DNA of 64,000 bases, taken from the NCBI RefSeq assembly GCF_907164915.1, contig NC_061862.1, positions 7,337,473-7,401,472 on the forward strand, given 5' to 3'. The DNA is from Impatiens glandulifera (Eukaryota; Streptophyta; Magnoliopsida; Ericales; Balsaminaceae). The notes under the pieces were generated by a model, which worked only from the letters and a program-made list of their open reading frames with translations, did not search any database and was not told the origin of the DNA. The translations under genes and the position numbers were made by a program. Positions 60,493 to 64,000 of the stretch are shown here, in pieces. How positions within the stretch are numbered: position 1 is the first letter of the stretch; each line of letters begins with the position of its first letter.

Positions 60493-63400
60493 ATGAATAT
60501 AGTGACATGGAACATAAGGGGACTCAATGACCCTCTAAAATGTAAAGAAATCAGGAGGATCATTGAGAATCAGAAGATCACTATTATGGGTATTCTTGAG
60601 ACAAAAGTCAAAAGTCGGAACGTTGAGAAGGTTAGCAAACTGTGTACTGATAGTAGTTGGGAAATCATTCACAACTCAAATGACAAAACGGGCAGAATCT
60701 GGGTTATTTGGGATAACAAAGTTGTTGAGGTGATGACTCTTTTTTCGAATGATCAAGCAATCCTGGTGGAGGTCAAAGACAGAATCACAAGAATCATGTT
60801 TAATCTTGCTATTATCTATGGTAGCAACTCAAGCACGGAAAGAAGACTCCTCTAGAATTGTCTTAGAAACTGGATCGGTATTGATAAATCTTGGGTTGTC
60901 CTCGGTGATTACAACGTAACTAGAAACGAATCTGATCGTATCCCAGAATCTGAAATTACTCGGGATATGATTGAATTTAATGACTGCATCAGAGATATGG
61001 GTTGTATCGAGCCTACCAATTCTGGGAACTTCTTCACTTGGTCTTCTACGAGAGGGAATGAACAAATTAGAAAAAGTAGAATTGACAGATATCTGGTAAA
61101 TGAGAACTGGATTAGCCAATTTCCGAGAAGTCAACTTCATGTTTTGAATCCGGGTATATCTGATCACTGCCCGATTAAATTGTTCTGGGAAAAGGAAGAA
61201 AGATTCAAAAGGCCCTTTAAATTTTTCAATTTTTGGATGGATAACGATAAATTCAAGGGTATCCTCGAAACCGTATGGTCAACAGATGTCTGAGGTTCCA
61301 ACATGTACAGGGTTTCTGAGAAGCTTAAGCTCCTGAAGAATCATCTTCAAAGCTTTGACAAGAAAAAGTTCAGCAATATCTCCAATAGAGTTCTGGCTGC
61401 TAGAGAAGAACTGGAAGAGGTTCAGAAAAAGTTATTAATGGATGATTGTGATGAACAACTCAATGAAACAGAAAGATATGCGCTTGAAAACTTCAGGAAG
61501 CTGAGTCTGCTTGAAGAGAATTTTGTTAGACAGAAATCAAGACAGAGCTGGCTTTCGTTGGGTAACAAAAACACAGCTTTCTTCTACAGAAAATGCAAGG
61601 CTAGAAACATGAGAAACAATGTGTACAGGTTGAAGAATGATGATGGTGAATATGTTCAGGGTCAAAAGGGTGTCCAAGATCTGACTATTGATTTCTATAA
61701 GCAGCTTATGGGTACAAGAAAGCAGCATCAAAGTCACCTGAATACCTTGTATCAAATTATTGATAGGAAAATCTCTTCAGAAGATAGTCGCGAGTTGATA
61801 AGGGTAGTCACGAAGGTTGAGGTTAAAGAAGCTCTGTTTAGTATTGATGGGAATAAAAGTCCGGGTCCTAATGGGTTTAATGCACAGTTCTTCAAAGATA
61901 ATTGGTCGGTTGTGGGTAAAGATGTTACTGATGGGGTTCTGGAGTTTTTAAAAAACAGGAAGATGTTAAAGCAATGGAATACAGCGGTCCTAACCTTGAT
62001 CCCCAAAACTGCGGTACCTGAAAAAGTACAAGATTTCAGACCAATTTCCTGCTGCAATGTGATTTATAAAATAATTTTAAAAATCATTTCTAAACGTTTA
62101 AAAAATGTTATAGAAAAATAATAAATCTTAATCAATCTGCATTCATCCCCGGTAGGACAATCTCTCATAATATTCTTCTCATGCAGAGCCTATTAAAAGG
62201 CTACGGGAATAAGAAAATATCCCCGAGAGTGGCTTTCAAAATAGATATCAAGAAAGCTTTTGACTCTGTTAGATGGGAAGTCATTCGAGACTTTCTGGTT
62301 GTTTCTGCTTTTCCTATGATTTTTATCGATTGGATTATGCAATGCGTTTCATCATCATGTTTTGTTGTTAGCGTCAATGGAGTCCACAGAGGCTATTTCA
62401 AGGGTGAAAACGGGGTAAGGCAAGGGGACCCCCTCTCTTCTTACCTTTTCGTAGCTATCATGGCGATCTTTGAGAGCATCTTCGCGATGTTCCGAAAGAA
62501 TCGTCCATACATCTTTCACACATTCTGTGAGGTAGAGGAGGTAACACATTTATGCTTTGCTGACGATTTGTTCATTCTAGCGCACGCGGACGTTGATTCC
62601 ATTAAAACTATTAGGGCTGCACTAACGTTCTTTTCTGAGGTAACAGGTTTAACTATTAATGAAAGCAAAAGTGTGGCATTTTATGGAGGCGTGAAGGACG
62701 AAACAAAGCAGGACATCTTCAACATCATGGGCATCAAGGAAGGCAGATTTCCCATAAGGTACTTAGGAATTCCGTTAACTGCGAAGCAGATCGATATCTC
62801 ACACTGTAAGCCGCTGATTGAAAAGGTAAAAAGCACGATATCTGGCTGGGCAGCGAAAAAACTTTCTTATGCAGGGAGGATCGAACTTATCAAAACCGTG
62901 GTTATGGTCATAGTTGGCTATTAGGCGCAGAAAATGGTCATTCCGAAGAAGGTAATGAAGGAACTCGACACACTGATGAGAAACTTTATCTGGGGTAATA
63001 GTGGAAGAGGAGGAAAGAAAGTCAAATGGACCGCTCTCTACAAACCGAAGGACGAGGGAGGCATCGACTTGAAGAACTGTATCGAGTGGAACAAGGCTCT
63101 AACCTTCAAGTATCTGTGGGCTTTGGAGCGCAATCAGGAGTCACTATGGATCAAATTGGTGCATACGAGATTTATGAAACACGAAACCAGCATCTGGACC
63201 TGCAAAATTCACGAAGGTATGAGCTGGTCTCTAAAAAAGATTCTTAAACTAAGAAGCGATATTGCAGATCTTTATGACATCCGACTAGGGGACGGGAAAG
63301 GCACTCTATTCTGGCACGACCCTTGGTTTGAAAACCAGCCTATCATCGACAAGGAGCAGTTTCAAAATACTCGTATCAGAAGGGACTGCGCAAAAGCGAA

Positions 63401-64000
63401 AATCAGAGACATCAAATACGGGAATTGGAACTTGCTCTTGAGAAAAATTCCAGAAGGAAAGAGGATACTTGATCATATAAGTAACATACAACTACACGAC
63501 AGACCGGATATTCATGAATGGAAAGCTGAGGACAATGGGAAGCTGGTATTGAAGAAAATATGGGAGGTAATCCGGGAAAAAGCGTAGAAAGTAGAATGGG
63601 CTCCTCTTGTATGGTCAACGAAGATTATCCCTCGACACCAGTTCATCCTATGGCTCGTCTTCTAGGAAAGACTCAGCACACGTGATCGTATTAGTAAGTA
63701 TATGAGCATCCCGGACGCGAGCTGTCTCCTATGCATAGGAAATGAAGAAACCATAGATCACCTATTCGGGAGCTGTTGTATTGCTTCGGAGCTTTGGGAC
63801 AGATTCTATAAAAGCCTGGAGCTGATCAGTTTCCCGAGCAAATGGAATGAAATCAAAGAAGCGGCACTACTCAAAGCCAAGGGAAATAGATTTGCAACAA
63901 GCGTGTTCAAGTGCGGCTTTGGAGCAGTGGTGTATAACATTTGGCAAGAACGGAATGCAAGGGTATATGACAGAACCCGCAGGAGCATTGACGAGTTATT
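60493..64000 (+). pseudogene. LINE ORF2: endonuclease, reverse transcriptase, zf-RVT; broken
   Basis: The endonuclease part has NIVTWNIRGLND, a catalytic Glu in GILETK, LGDYNVTRNESDR (about 60902) and SDHCP (about 61159), as in APE-type nicking domains. The reverse transcriptase has SPGPNGFNAQFFK, DFRPISCCNVIYKI, SAFIPGRTISHN, KIDIKKAFDSVRWE, GVRQGDPLSSYLF and FADD at about 62557. The zf-RVT tail has LFWHDPWFEN and CLLCIGNEETIDHLF. Disruptions: TAG 60853, TGA 61291, one-base loss in an A run before 62119, TAG 62922, TAG 63585 and TAG 63663. Several stops replace an expected Trp or Arg and fit cytosine deamination. Spacing after ORF1 is 41 bases. The window ends inside the tail. Confidence 0.93.

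Larger units (their letters stand above)
54797..64000 (+). mobile_element. L1-type LINE, nearly full length, 3' end outside the window
   Basis: Leader, ORF1 and ORF2 lie in order on the plus strand. It begins abruptly inside MULE c. Both coding parts are broken, so the copy cannot move by itself. The 3' tail and target duplication lie beyond the window. Confidence 0.9.

Overview
The window is nuclear DNA of a flowering plant, most likely a eudicot; the species cannot be told from the sequence. The evidence is strong AT richness with many (AT)n tracts, a plant-type L1 LINE whose first protein carries a DUF4283-like domain and a CCHC knuckle and whose second carries a plant zf-RVT tail, Mutator-like elements (MULEs) that have captured host exons (plastid sigma factor, cinnamyl alcohol dehydrogenase), and an ERD6-like sugar transporter relic. 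Almost everything is transposon or repeat. The only intact-looking host gene I can support is a small two-exon secreted cysteine-rich peptide gene (9007-9340, minus strand).

Layout. 715-3531 and 37190-46513 are two copies of one segment. Copy 2 later received a 2204-bp solo LTR (38744-40947, 5-bp target duplication, with the empty site preserved in copy 1). Copy 1 lacks about 4.1 kb that copy 2 keeps, including most of a MULE (family a, 42551-45870) carrying three exons of a sigma factor. Both copies end in the same decayed LINE tail, and 500-N gaps (3532-4031 and 47033-47532) follow in or next to that tail. A second dispersed repeat occurs three times: A (8835-14705, direct), B (about 20620-31215, inverted) and C (47533-54796, direct), plus a decayed short copy D (18860-19360). 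Insertions present in some copies and absent in others give a relative chronology. MULE family b (14711 to about 18850) cuts off A. MULE family c (19361-21692) lies between D and B, and part of it recurs in C, where the LINE begins inside it.

The region 31247-37190 holds a Mutator-type MITE, a decayed ERD6-like transporter fragment and leader-like retrotransposon relics. From 54797 to the window end lies a nearly full-length L1-type LINE with an unusually long, Gly-Pro-rich ORF1, split by one frame change, and an ORF2 broken by several stops and one frameshift.

The most unusual pattern is shared by the three MULE families. Their tips are alike (GGGAAATTTGA-type), and just inside is a block of short self-complementary words directly upstream of a TATA-like box and a CT-rich leader. 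In families a and b the same word returns in a more internal tandem array. The word differs between families but is uniform within each element, as expected if a DNA-binding protein and its sites had co-diverged.
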